Translations under genes and position numbers: made by a program
Source of the DNA: FEN-1219 sp963810755
Lineage (GTDB): Bacteria > Pseudomonadota > Gammaproteobacteria > Steroidobacterales > Rariloculaceae
Direction: 5' to 3'
Length of the DNA stretch: 64,000 nucleotides
Assembly: GCA_963810755.1 (NCBI GenBank)
Contig: CAWEOP010000004.1
Location: forward strand, 1 to 64,000
The notes under the pieces: generated by a model
Seen by the model: the letters and a program-made list of their open reading frames with translations, nothing else
Told to the model about the DNA's origin: nothing
The model's database searches: none
Part shown: positions 57,238-64,000 of the stretch, one piece after another
Position numbering within the stretch: the first letter of the stretch is position 1
How the letters are laid out: each line of letters starts with the position of its first letter

Positions 57238-57972
57238 CTATCCGGAGACTCCGCCGCTGACAGTGCCTGCACCTATCGGCTCTCGACCCGACTCTCGCGC
57301 AAGCGAGTCGTCGTCGAACCCGCGGTTCAAAGCGAGAAGAGACTCGGTGATGTCGACGCGGCCTGGGGAGGCACCTCGACACTTATCGATTTCTACGCGA
57401 GTCGCTGTGGCGCATTGCTCGACGCCGATCCGCAGAGCCGCCGGTGATCGCTCGCGTCGCGCTGCGAGCGGCCTGAACAACACTGTCCAGCACCCCTGCT
57501 CTTCCGCCGCGAGCTGCAAACGTCGCAGAGCAACGTGATCGGCGGCCGCAAGCCAAGCCAACACCCCAGAGCTCGACCCCGACCTGATGACTTGCTCGAC
57601 CGTCCAAAGACGATCCTTATCGCGAGCCGCCGGCTGAACGATCAACAACGCATCGACGTCGACGCCGCGCTGCTTCAAAGCGGGGGCATAAGGAACGAAC
57701 GGCGGCGCGATCCAGACGACCCACTTTCTATTGTTTTGGGGACCCGCTCGCGTCAACGCCGCGAGCGCAGGAATCAACAATGTGAGCTCGCCGATGCCGT
57801 AACGATCGACGAACACTTCGATGAGCCCGCCGAGCGGCCAACCTCCGCCTGGAAGAAAGTGATCGAGGGCCGCAAAACCCGTAGGCAATGCGGTTCGGGC
57901 CCAGCGCGTGCTCCTGCCCCTCCAAACGAGCCCATTGAGCTCGTCCAAGGAGGGCAGTTCGTCCAAATCCAT
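57238..57972 (-). CDS. imuA: ImuA, SulA/RecA-like mutasome protein
   Basis: This 244-residue protein has the ImuA pattern: TRWARTALPTGFAALDHFLP, GGGWPLGGLIEVFVDRYGIG and WVVWIAPPFVPYAPALKQRG, with LARRLQLAAEEQGC-like helices later (VALRRLQLAAEEQGCWTVLF). It resembles RecA/SulA but lacks a normal Walker A at GGWPLGGL. It is required with ImuB and DnaE2 for induced mutagenesis. The lexA stop is 51 bases upstream, with no separate SOS box seen, so it is probably driven by the lexA promoter. Confidence 0.9.
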   Translation of the reverse strand: MDLDELPSLDELNGLVWRGRSTRWARTALPTGFAALDHFLPGGGWPLGGLIEVFVDRYGIGELTLLIPALAALTRAGPQNNRKWVVWIAPPFVPYAPALKQRGVDVDALLIVQPAARDKDRLWTVEQVIRSGSSSGVLAWLAAADHVALRRLQLAAEEQGCWTVLFRPLAARRERSPAALRIGVEQCATATRVEIDKCRGASPGRVDITESLLALNRGFDDDSLARESGREPIGAGTVSGGVSG

Positions 57973-58023
57973 GGGTAAACCGAGGCTTCGCGTGAATGGT
58001 TTTCTCGGGGGTTTTCGCGAAGC

Positions 58024-58635
58024 TCACTTCATCGAATCTCGAACCACGCCGACCACGACGCCTTCGATCGACATGTTCTGCTCGCGCAAATCCACTTGAA
58101 TCGGCGTGAAATCGGGATTTTCAGGCATTAGCCAGACGCGATGACCTTCCTGTCGATACCGTTTCACCGTGACCTCGTTCTCGAGCCGCGCGACGACGAT
58201 TTGCCGATTCCTGACCTCCGGCGTGCGATGCACGGCGACGATATCGCCGTCCAAGATGCCTGCATCGCGCATGCTCATGCCTTGGACCCGGAGCAAGAAG
58301 TGCGGCGGTTTCTTGAACAAATCGGGGTCGATTTGATATCGAGCCTCGATGTGCTCCTCGGCCAAGATCGGTTGACCGGCAGCGACTCGTCCGACCAACG
58401 GCAATCCCAATTGCTCGCGCAGAGAATCTTTGAGCCGTATTCCGCGGGAAGTGCCGGGCAATAGCTCGATGACACCTTTGCGCTCGAGTGCCCGTAGATG
58501 TTCTTCCGCGGCGTTCGCAGAGCGAAACTTCAGCGTTCGCGCAATCTCGGCACGCGTTGGAGGCATGCCGGTGTCGTTCATAACCTTCTGAACCAACATT
58601 AAAATTTGCCGCTGCCTGGGGGTTAGATCGCGCAT
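58024..58635 (-). CDS. lexA: SOS repressor LexA
   Basis: This 203-residue repressor has an N-terminal winged helix (MPPTRAEIARTLKFRSANAA) and a C-terminal S24 self-cleavage domain. The cleavage site is A86-G87 (VGRVAAGQPIL), the catalytic serine is S121 (VQGMSMRDAG) and the lysine is K158 (ENEVTVKRYR). It represses its own operon, including imuA, imuB and dnaE2, through two upstream operators. RecA-ssDNA triggers self-cleavage on damage. Confidence 0.97.
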   Translation of the reverse strand: MRDLTPRQRQILMLVQKVMNDTGMPPTRAEIARTLKFRSANAAEEHLRALERKGVIELLPGTSRGIRLKDSLREQLGLPLVGRVAAGQPILAEEHIEARYQIDPDLFKKPPHFLLRVQGMSMRDAGILDGDIVAVHRTPEVRNRQIVVARLENEVTVKRYRQEGHRVWLMPENPDFTPIQVDLREQNMSIEGVVVGVVRDSMK

Positions 58636-58645
58636 TTTCGAATGC

Positions 58646-58661
58646 CTGTATATATCAACAG
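58646..58661 (-). promoter_or_regulatory. SOS box 1 (LexA operator)
   Basis: CTGTATATATCAACAG is a perfect CTGT-N8-ACAG, 11 bases upstream of the lexA ATG, between the -10 element and the start codon. Confidence 0.92.
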
Positions 58662-58662
58662 T

Positions 58663-58678
58663 CTGACACTATATACAG
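58663..58678 (-). promoter_or_regulatory. SOS box 2 (LexA operator)
   Basis: On the plus strand it reads CTGACACTATATACAG, one mismatch from CTGT-N8-ACAG. It lies one base from box 1 and overlaps the -10 hexamer, so LexA bound here would block RNA polymerase. The tandem pair resembles the two operators of E. coli lexA. Confidence 0.88.
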
Positions 58679-58698
58679 CCGATCGCCGAGGGGGTCAA
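58670..58698 (-). promoter_or_regulatory. lexA operon promoter
   Basis: The minus strand carries TTGACC (58698-58693), a 17-base spacer and TATATA (58675-58670), an almost ideal sigma-70 promoter. Its -10 lies inside SOS box 2. Confidence 0.8.
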
Positions 58699-58821
58699 GC
58701 ACCCACACGCTTGTCGAAAGAGCTCGTGAACGAGGTGCACGAGTGAACGAGTGAGTTGAATGTCGCTCAATCGTTCGCTTGCGTCGCGAGCGGCATTCGA
58801 CGACGCAACTGCATTTTCAAA

Positions 58822-58850
58822 TTGCAGTGCTCAGCGCTTTAGGAAATAAT
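58822..58850 (+). promoter_or_regulatory. candidate promoter for the alanine-zipper lipoprotein
   Basis: TTGCAG (58822-58827), a 17-base spacer and AATAAT (58845-58850) lie about 37 bases before ATG 58887. Confidence 0.45.
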
Positions 58851-58886
58851 GACGCCGGTTTGTCACTCAAGTCAGGGGTATATCTA

Positions 58887-59192
58887 ATGGCCACAAAAAT
58901 CCAGGCTGCTCTGCGGGCAGCGGCGCTCGTCAGCGGCTTTGCGATCGTGACCGTGACCGGCGGCTGTGCAGCGGTTAAGCAGGAACAGCTCGACGCGGTG
59001 AAGGCGACGGCTGAAGCCGCACAGAATGCTGCGAACGCAGCGCAACGCACGGCTACCCAAGCTCAGCAAGCGGCTTCCGGCGCTCAGAGCACTGCGAATC
59101 AAGCTCTGCAAGCGGCGCAAGCGGCTCAAGCATGCTGCGATGCGACGAATCAGAGACTCGATCGGATGTTCGAGCAATCTCAGGCGAAGTAA
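58887..59192 (+). CDS. Lpp-like alanine-zipper outer-membrane lipoprotein
   Basis: ATG 58887 (AGGGG upstream) is preferred over the longer open frame because it starts at the signal peptide. The product has 101 residues: signal with lipobox VTGGC, then a coiled region rich in Ala/Gln with a heptad-like repeat (AEAAQNAANAAQRTATQAQQ). It ends with LDRMFEQSQAK, without the C-terminal Lys context of Lpp bound to peptidoglycan beyond AK. It resembles OprI/Lpp and alanine-zipper proteins. A strong terminator follows, so it is monocistronic and probably abundant. The L,D-transpeptidase gene converges on it. Confidence 0.87.
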   Translation: MATKIQAALRAAALVSGFAIVTVTGGCAAVKQEQLDAVKATAEAAQNAANAAQRTATQAQQAASGAQSTANQALQAAQAAQACCDATNQRLDRMFEQSQAK

Positions 59193-59253
59193 TCGCCCGA
59201 GAAGTAGCTAGATCACTATTCGGGTGCGGCTTGCGCCGCATCTGAGTTTGAAG

Positions 59254-59279
59254 GCCGCCAGTGTAGGCGGCTTTTTTTT
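59254..59279 (+). terminator. rho-independent terminator
   Basis: GCCGCC-AGTGTA-GGCGGC is followed by eight T residues, 61 bases after the lipoprotein stop. A second perfect hairpin, TGCGGC-TTGC-GCCGCA, lies just before it at about 59225-59240 and may protect the transcript. Confidence 0.92.
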
Positions 59280-59307
59280 GCCCGAAAGAATCGGGTCGGC
59301 TAAGGGA

Positions 59308-60394
59308 TTACAGCCCGCCCGTTCCGGGATCGGCGGCGAAGGACTCTGTGACGGCGACCGGGGCGGCCGCGACCGAGATGAACTGTGGCACGCCGCGGGC
59401 CGACTGCAGCACCGTTTCCGCGAGATCCCAACGAACGTCGGCCGTCCTCGAAGCCGTCGCCGCGACGTAAACACGCGTGAGCTCCGTGAGCGATCCTTCC
59501 GCAAGAACCGGCTCCGTGTCGGCAGTATCGGCACTGCTCGGCTCGTCGACTTCGTCCGTTTCGCTGGCGGGGCTCATCGCGAGCGGCGGATGCGCCTCGA
59601 GATACAACCCATCGGCGGTCCAACCGAGCTTGTAAGGCTGATTCACGATCGTTACCGGCGTTCCCGCTGGCACCGTCTTGAAGAGCGCTTCGATATCCTC
59701 CGGGAACATTCGGATACAGCCGTGCGTCACGCGCATACCCACGCCCGACGGCTTGTTCGTTCCGTGGATCAGATAGCCCGGAAGTCCGAGACGCAGTGCA
59801 TGCTTGCCGAGCGGATTGTCCGGGCCCGGCGGGTACGACGCGCGGCAGAACGTCGTTGCGTGCGGCGTGCTCGTCGCGAATCGACTGCGGCGGCGTCCAG
59901 CTTGGATTCGCGACCTTGCCCGTGACGCTCGTCGTGCCGAGCGGCGTCGACCAGTCCATCCTGCCGATGCTGATCGGGTGCGTGATCACCCGGCGGCTAC
60001 CCGCGAGCGCGCCCTCGGGTGCAGCGCTCGAAGCAGCCGGAAAGTAGTAGAGCCGAAGCTCCGCGACGTTGACGACGATGCCGCGCTTCGGAGCCCGCGG
60101 CAGCACGAACTGCGTCGGGATGACGATCTTGACGCCTTCACCAGGTAGCCACGGGTCGACGCCGGGGTTCGCACGCCGCAGTGCTTCGTAACCAACGTTG
60201 TACGTTCGGGCAAGGGATACGAACGTATCCTCGTACTGGGCAGCGACGACCTGGACCTCTCCAAAGACCTCGTCGTCGGGCGCGACCCAGTACTCGGCGG
60301 CGGAGGCCGCGCTCGTAAACAGCCAAAGCGACAGGATCAGTTGAGGTTTGCTCGTTAGAGCTTTGATCAGTAGGGCTTTGCGCATGCGCGGCAT
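59308..60394 (-). pseudogene. L,D-transpeptidase with LysM-like N-terminus, one frameshift
   Basis: Two frames make one protein of about 360 residues. It has a signal peptide (ending SAASAAEYWVA), a LysM-like segment (TFVSLARTYNVGYEALRRAN), and a YkuD catalytic domain. The first frame reaches RVVPAGP; skipping one surplus base near 59820 gives DNPLGKHALRLGLPGYLIHG, then MRVTHGCIRMFPEDIEALFK with the catalytic HGC motif. A C-terminal tail of about 90 residues is unlike the family. Such enzymes cross-link peptidoglycan or attach Lpp-type lipoproteins, and an alanine-zipper lipoprotein is encoded next door. The start may be at 60394 or 60385. Confidence 0.85.
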
Positions 60395-60462
60395 TATACG
60401 ACTCTGGCCGCGTAAATATGAGTATTAGTTGGCAAGTTCCCACATCTCGGCAATGGGCCGGC

Positions 60463-61425
60463 TCAGTAGCGCACGAGGCTCGCCCCCCACGTGAAACCGC
60501 CGCCGAAGGCCTCGAGCAGCAGCAGGTCGCCACGCTTGATTCGACCGTCCCGGATCGCGGTGTCGAGCGCCATCGGCACGGACGCTGCGGACGTGTTGCC
60601 GTGCGTGCGAACAGTGAGTATCACGCGCTCCATCGGCATCTGCAGCCGCTTCGCCGTGGCTTCGATGATTCGGATGTTCGCCTGGTGCGGAATGAGCCAA
60701 TCGATCTGGCCCTTCTCGAGCTGGTTCTTCTCGATCACGTCGTCGACGAGGTGCTCGAGCTTCTTCACCGCGACCTTGAACACTTCGTTACCTTTCATCC
60801 GCAGCGCGGCGGCCTCGCCGGTGCTGCGGTGGCGGGTGGAGACGCCGCTCGACGCGTACAAGAGCTCGCGGTAGCGGCCGTCGGCGCCGAGGGTCGAGTA
60901 AATGATGCCCGGCTCCTCCGCTCCCTCGAGAATCACCGCGCCCGCGCCGTCGCCGAACAGCACGCAAGTCTCGCGGTCTTTCCAATCGATGATCCGCGAC
61001 ATGGTTTCGGCGCCGATCACGAGCGCGCGCTTGGCCTGGCCGCTGCGCACGAACTGATCCGCAACCACCAGGCTATAGAGAAATCCGGAGCACGCGGCCT
61101 CGAGACTGAACGCAGGCCCTCCGCGTATGCCGAGCTTCTCCTGCAGCAAGCACGCGACGTTCGGAAAAATGAGGTCTGGCGTGGTCGTCCCGACGAGGAC
61201 GAAGTCGATGTCGCTTGGCGCAAGCCCCGCGTCCTCGATCGCCGCGAGAGCGGCGCGATACGCGAGGTCGCTCGTCGCTTGGTCGTCAGCGGCGATGTGC
61301 CGCTCCTCGATGCCGGTCCTCGTGCGGATCCACTCATCGGAGGTTTCGACCATCTTTTCGAGATCGAAATTAGTGAGGACTCTCTCCGGCAAATATTTTC
61401 CGGTGCCGATTATGCGGGAATACAT
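60463..61425 (-). CDS. fabH: beta-ketoacyl-[ACP] synthase III
   Basis: This 320-residue enzyme starts fatty acid synthesis by condensing acetyl-CoA with malonyl-ACP. The catalytic triad is visible: C112 in SLEAACSGFLYS, His in DWLIPHQANIRIIEATAKR and Asn in VRTHGNTSAASVPMA. The C-terminal end FGGGFTWGASLVRY is typical. The start overlaps plsX by 16 bases. The usual fabD, fabG and acpP genes do not follow; an L,D-transpeptidase gene does. Confidence 0.97.
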   Translation of the reverse strand: MYSRIIGTGKYLPERVLTNFDLEKMVETSDEWIRTRTGIEERHIAADDQATSDLAYRAALAAIEDAGLAPSDIDFVLVGTTTPDLIFPNVACLLQEKLGIRGGPAFSLEAACSGFLYSLVVADQFVRSGQAKRALVIGAETMSRIIDWKDRETCVLFGDGAGAVILEGAEEPGIIYSTLGADGRYRELLYASSGVSTRHRSTGEAAALRMKGNEVFKVAVKKLEHLVDDVIEKNQLEKGQIDWLIPHQANIRIIEATAKRLQMPMERVILTVRTHGNTSAASVPMALDTAIRDGRIKRGDLLLLEAFGGGFTWGASLVRY

Positions 61426-62438
61426 TCTTGCGGCTGATTCTGTATGAGTTTGCCGATTTGCACCGGGACACCTTTACGCGCTTCGACGATCGCAGTCTTT
61501 ACCGCGGTCTCGAATGCGAACTCGTCGGCAGAGCCGTGGCTCTTGAGCACCACACCGTTCAGCCCAACGAGGCTTGCGCCATTGTAGCGACGCGGATCGA
61601 TTCGCTCGCGGATTCCCTCGAGCGCCGACTTCGCGACGAGCCCCTGCATTCCGCGCAACACGTTCTTGTGGAATTCCTCTTTCAATATCGAGCTGATCAT
61701 CTTCGCAACGCCTTCCATCGTCTTCAGCGCCACGTTGCCGACGAAGCCGTCGCTGACGACGACGTCGACATCCGCGTGGAAGATGCCGTCGCCTTCTACG
61801 AAACCGATGTAGTTGAGTCCGCTGCGCTCGAGCAAATCGCCCGCCTCGCGGACGACTTCATTGCCTTTGATGTCTTCCTGACCGATGTTCAGGAGGCCCA
61901 CTCGCGGCCGAGGCGTCTCCAACATGTCGCCCGCGACGATCGACCCCATCAACGCGAACTGTAGGAGGTGCTGCGACGTACAGCCCACGTTCGCCCCGAG
62001 GTCGAGCATATAGGTAGGGCCCTTGATCCCCGGCACCGCAGAGATGATCGCGGGCCGGTCGATCCCCGGAAGCGTCTTCAGCACGTAGCGCGCGGTCGCC
62101 ATCAACGCGCCCGTGTTGCCCGCGCTCACGCACGCATCGGCCTCGCCGTTCTTGACGAGCTCGATCGCGACGCGCAACGACGAGTCCTTTTTCTTCTTCA
62201 GCGCGGCCGCCGGCGCCTCGTCCATCGCGACGACTTGGGATGCTTCTTTGAACGTGAGGCGAGTGCCGTAGCTGTCCTTCGCTCGGCGCTTCGCCTGCTC
62301 CAGGACTTTCGGCAACCCCACGAGCACGAGGCTCGCCGAATCGTCCTTTTCGAGAGTCGCGAGTGCCGCGGGCACCACGGCTTCGGGGCCGCGGTCGCCA
62401 CCCATCGCGTCCAAGGCAATTGTAACCTTGCGACTCAT
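61410..62438 (-). CDS. plsX: phosphate acyltransferase PlsX
   Basis: This 342-residue enzyme makes acyl-phosphate from acyl-ACP for phosphatidic acid synthesis. It has VTIALDAMGGDRGPEAVVPA, ADACVSAGNTGALMATARYV, MLDLGANVGCTSQHLLQFAL and DVVVSDGFVGNVALKTMEGV. It lies in the classic yceD-rpmF-plsX-fabH order. It is a peripheral inner-membrane enzyme. Confidence 0.97.
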   Translation of the reverse strand: MSRKVTIALDAMGGDRGPEAVVPAALATLEKDDSASLVLVGLPKVLEQAKRRAKDSYGTRLTFKEASQVVAMDEAPAAALKKKKDSSLRVAIELVKNGEADACVSAGNTGALMATARYVLKTLPGIDRPAIISAVPGIKGPTYMLDLGANVGCTSQHLLQFALMGSIVAGDMLETPRPRVGLLNIGQEDIKGNEVVREAGDLLERSGLNYIGFVEGDGIFHADVDVVVSDGFVGNVALKTMEGVAKMISSILKEEFHKNVLRGMQGLVAKSALEGIRERIDPRRYNGASLVGLNGVVLKSHGSADEFAFETAVKTAIVEARKGVPVQIGKLIQNQPQECIPA

Positions 62439-62503
62439 CGGGGCTCGCGTGAAGGGAACGGATTCGAAGCTTACGACCTGCCGCTCGCAGCGAGGGCTTA
62501 AGA

Positions 62504-62695
62504 CTACTCTTGCTCGGTCTCTTGCGGGACGTCGAATACTTTGCGGCCACGGTAGTAGCCGTCGGCCGTGACGTGATGTCGGCGATGCGTTTCGCCCGTG
62601 CTGGCATCCACGGACAACGTCGGTCCGGTCAACGCATCATGCGAGCGGCGCATACCGCGTCGCGACGGCGTCTTTCGGCTCTTCTGAACTGCCAT
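62504..62695 (-). CDS. rpmF: 50S ribosomal protein L32
   Basis: This 63-residue protein has MAVQKSRKTPSRRGMRRSHD at the N-terminus and GETHRRHHVTADGYYRGRKV in the middle. No cysteines are present, so it is the zinc-independent form. It is 23 bases after yceD and 65 bases before plsX, in the same transcript. Confidence 0.97.
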   Translation of the reverse strand: MAVQKSRKTPSRRGMRRSHDALTGPTLSVDASTGETHRRHHVTADGYYRGRKVFDVPQETEQE

Positions 62696-62718
62696 TGCGA
62701 TTCTCCTCGAAAACCAAA

Positions 62719-63219
62719 CTAAAGCTCGGTGGCGCCGTGCGCCGCGACCGCACCGTCCGACAAAGTCGCCAAATCGTCGGCCAGGCTACCACAATCCTCG
62801 ACCCGCCCATGCTTCGGCGCGAACGGTATCGAGACGATAAGCTCGTCCTCGATCAGACTTGCCGGGAGCAAGCGACCCTGGTCCAACTCGACGGGCTCGC
62901 AGCCTTTTGGCAGAGAGCCTGCGGCGGCTCCTTCCTCGACCAGCGCGAGCTCGACTCGATTCGCGATCCGCTCGCCATACGGCTCGAGGCAACGCTGACA
63001 GAGCAGCTGCACCGTTGCTTCGTACTCCAGCGTTAGCGCCAACCCGCCGTCGCCGCGTTGTCGAAAACGCAAGCTTGCTCTTACACTGCCCTCGGCGGAT
63101 TGGAGCAAGCCCACGAGCCTGGGCATTTTGTCGAGCGTCAGCTCACCGCTGAGCTCACCTTGCCGGGCCAGCGATTCCAGATCGCGCAGACTGTACCAGG
63201 CGTGCAGCGAGCCGGACAT
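62719..63219 (-). CDS. yceD: YceD / DUF177 family 23S rRNA accumulation protein
   Basis: ATG 63219 gives 166 residues. DUF177 features are LALTLEYEATVQLLCQRCLE (CxxC), PFAPKHGRVEDCGSLADDLA and the acidic ELALVEEG. The protein is linked to 23S rRNA processing, always upstream of rpmF. The longer open frame to 63459 is antisense to maf and is not used. Confidence 0.92.
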   Translation of the reverse strand: MSGSLHAWYSLRDLESLARQGELSGELTLDKMPRLVGLLQSAEGSVRASLRFRQRGDGGLALTLEYEATVQLLCQRCLEPYGERIANRVELALVEEGAAAGSLPKGCEPVELDQGRLLPASLIEDELIVSIPFAPKHGRVEDCGSLADDLATLSDGAVAAHGATEL

Positions 63220-63261
63220 AGCGCGCGCATCATATGTGACTAGGTTTCTACTGTCAAAACC

Positions 63262-63882
63262 GTGAGTTACGAAACGCCGAGCCGCACGTTGATCCTGGCT
63301 TCCACCTCGCGCTACCGGAGCGAGCTGCTGTCCCGGCTCGGCATGCCGTTCGAGGTGCGCGCCCCGAACACCGACGAGACCGCGGTTCCCGGAGAGGAGC
63401 CGGCTCGAATGGCGGAACGCCTTGCCGCCGCGAAGGCACGCAGCGTCGACGCCGAGCACGCTCTAGTGATCGGGTCGGATCAGGTCGCGTCGCTCGACGG
63501 AGGCCTGCTCCGCAAGCCAGGAACCCGCGCGGTCGCACTCCGGCAGCTCGAGGCTTGCCAAGGTAGGCCGGTGCTGTTCCATACGGGCGTGCTGCTCCTC
63601 GACACAGCGTCAGGCCGATCCTGGTCGCACGTCGATCGAACGGAGGTCAAGTTCGCACGTCTCGAGCGGTCCGCGCTCGAGCGTTATCTCGACATCGAGC
63701 AACCGTACGACTGCGTCGGCAGCTTCAAGGCCGAGGCGCTCGGTGTCGCGCTGTTCGAGCACATCGAGTCGCGTGATCCGACCGCGCTGATAGGCCTGCC
63801 GTTGATCTGGCTAGCGGCGGCACTCAGGTCCGCCGGGCTCGATCCTCTCGATCGTCCGCCAGAGCGTTCAGCACATCCTTGA
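63262..63882 (+). CDS. Maf-family nucleotide pyrophosphatase (YceF-like, 7-methyl-GTP)
   Basis: This 206-residue protein starts at GTG 63262. It has LILASTSRYRSELLSRLGMP, NTDETAVPGEEPARMAERLA, ALVIGSDQVASLDGGLLRKP and YDCVGSFKAEALGVALFEHI, fitting the YceF subgroup that hydrolyses 7-methyl-GTP (SxxR and SDQV features). It is divergent from yceD. Its last 59 bases overlap the 3' end of rluC on the other strand. Confidence 0.93.
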   Translation: MSYETPSRTLILASTSRYRSELLSRLGMPFEVRAPNTDETAVPGEEPARMAERLAAAKARSVDAEHALVIGSDQVASLDGGLLRKPGTRAVALRQLEACQGRPVLFHTGVLLLDTASGRSWSHVDRTEVKFARLERSALERYLDIEQPYDCVGSFKAEALGVALFEHIESRDPTALIGLPLIWLAAALRSAGLDPLDRPPERSAHP

Positions 63883-64000
63883 GCTCCTGCGGCAGCGGCA
63901 CGCTCACCGAGAACTCCTCGCCCGACTCGGGCCAGACGAACGCCAGCGAATGCGAGTGCAGGAACATGCGCCGCAGGCCATGACGCTCGAGCGACGCGTT
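63824..64000 (-). CDS. rluC: C-terminal part of a RluC-like pseudouridine synthase
   Basis: The 58 residues visible on the minus strand (ERHGLRRMFLHSHSLAFVWP, then FSVSVPLPQELKDVLNAL) match the end of RluC/RluD-type 23S rRNA pseudouridine synthases. The stop is TGA at 63826-63824. The rest lies beyond the right edge. rluC beside maf and yceD is the common gammaproteobacterial order. Confidence 0.85.
   Translation of the reverse strand, partial: NASLERHGLRRMFLHSHSLAFVWPESGEEFSVSVPLPQELKDVLNALADDREDRARRT

Noticed and set aside
63220..63459. A longer YceD start at 63459.
   Set aside because: The extra 80 residues are antisense to the conserved maf N-terminus and do not resemble DUF177.

Overview
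This 64 kb, GC-rich window reads as chromosome from a gammaproteobacterium, probably an environmental lineage near Steroidobacterales, Woeseiales or Nevskiales. The lineage call is inference from three things: the rluC/maf/yceD/rpmF/plsX/fabH order, the gammaproteobacterial LexA with CTGT-N8-ACAG operators, and DUF6152 and streptogramin-lyase-like secreted proteins. It holds no rRNA, CRISPR array or insertion sequence. Two tRNA genes are present: Ala(CGC) and Ser(UGA).

Layout. 1-2.4 kb: secreted DUF6152 proteins and a DUF1593 lipoprotein. 2.4-5 kb: a gene-poor stretch with a frameshifted AlpA-like gene and a tyrosine integrase ending beside tRNA-Ala. 5-6.4 kb: copCD. 6.7-10.7 kb: a lipid locus with a membrane-anchored class III aminotransferase, an Mpo1-like protein, phosphatidylserine decarboxylase and a phospholipid N-methyltransferase. 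11-17.7 kb: mixed housekeeping genes (Tat-type FMN oxidase, YjbQ, TrmH, phosphatase, TPR protein, tRNA-Ser, GFA enzyme, LiaF-like protein). 17.7-20.6 kb: an HDOD response regulator coupled to a REC-GGDEF-EAL protein. 20.9-24.1 kb: a secreted cytochrome/beta-propeller protein with a TIM-barrel isomerase-like protein. 24.2-29.3 kb: an unknown gene behind two Fur boxes, and a MacAB-like ABC export operon behind a possible sigma-54 promoter. 29.5-36.3 kb: transglutaminase, ATP-grasp/Alpha-E fusion, transglutaminase-DUF2126. 36.5-46.3 kb: serS, vanZ-like, lolA, ftsK, DUF482, aat, infA, clpA, clpS. 46.4-52.1 kb: gspCDEF. 52.6-58.7 kb: lexA-imuA-imuB-dnaE2 under two SOS boxes. 58.9-64 kb: an alanine-zipper lipoprotein, an L,D-transpeptidase, fabH, plsX, rpmF, yceD, maf and the 3' end of rluC.

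Functional links. Four tightly spaced groups look like operons: the SOS mutasome, the type II secretion core, the ABC exporter, and the ATP-grasp/Alpha-E set. aat, clpA and clpS lie close together and all serve the N-end rule pathway.

Quality caveat. Nine otherwise convincing genes are broken by fourteen single frame changes, and twelve of these read as one surplus base. The flanking frames remain well preserved. I read this mainly as insertion-biased assembly error, although true pseudogenes cannot be excluded from one sequence.
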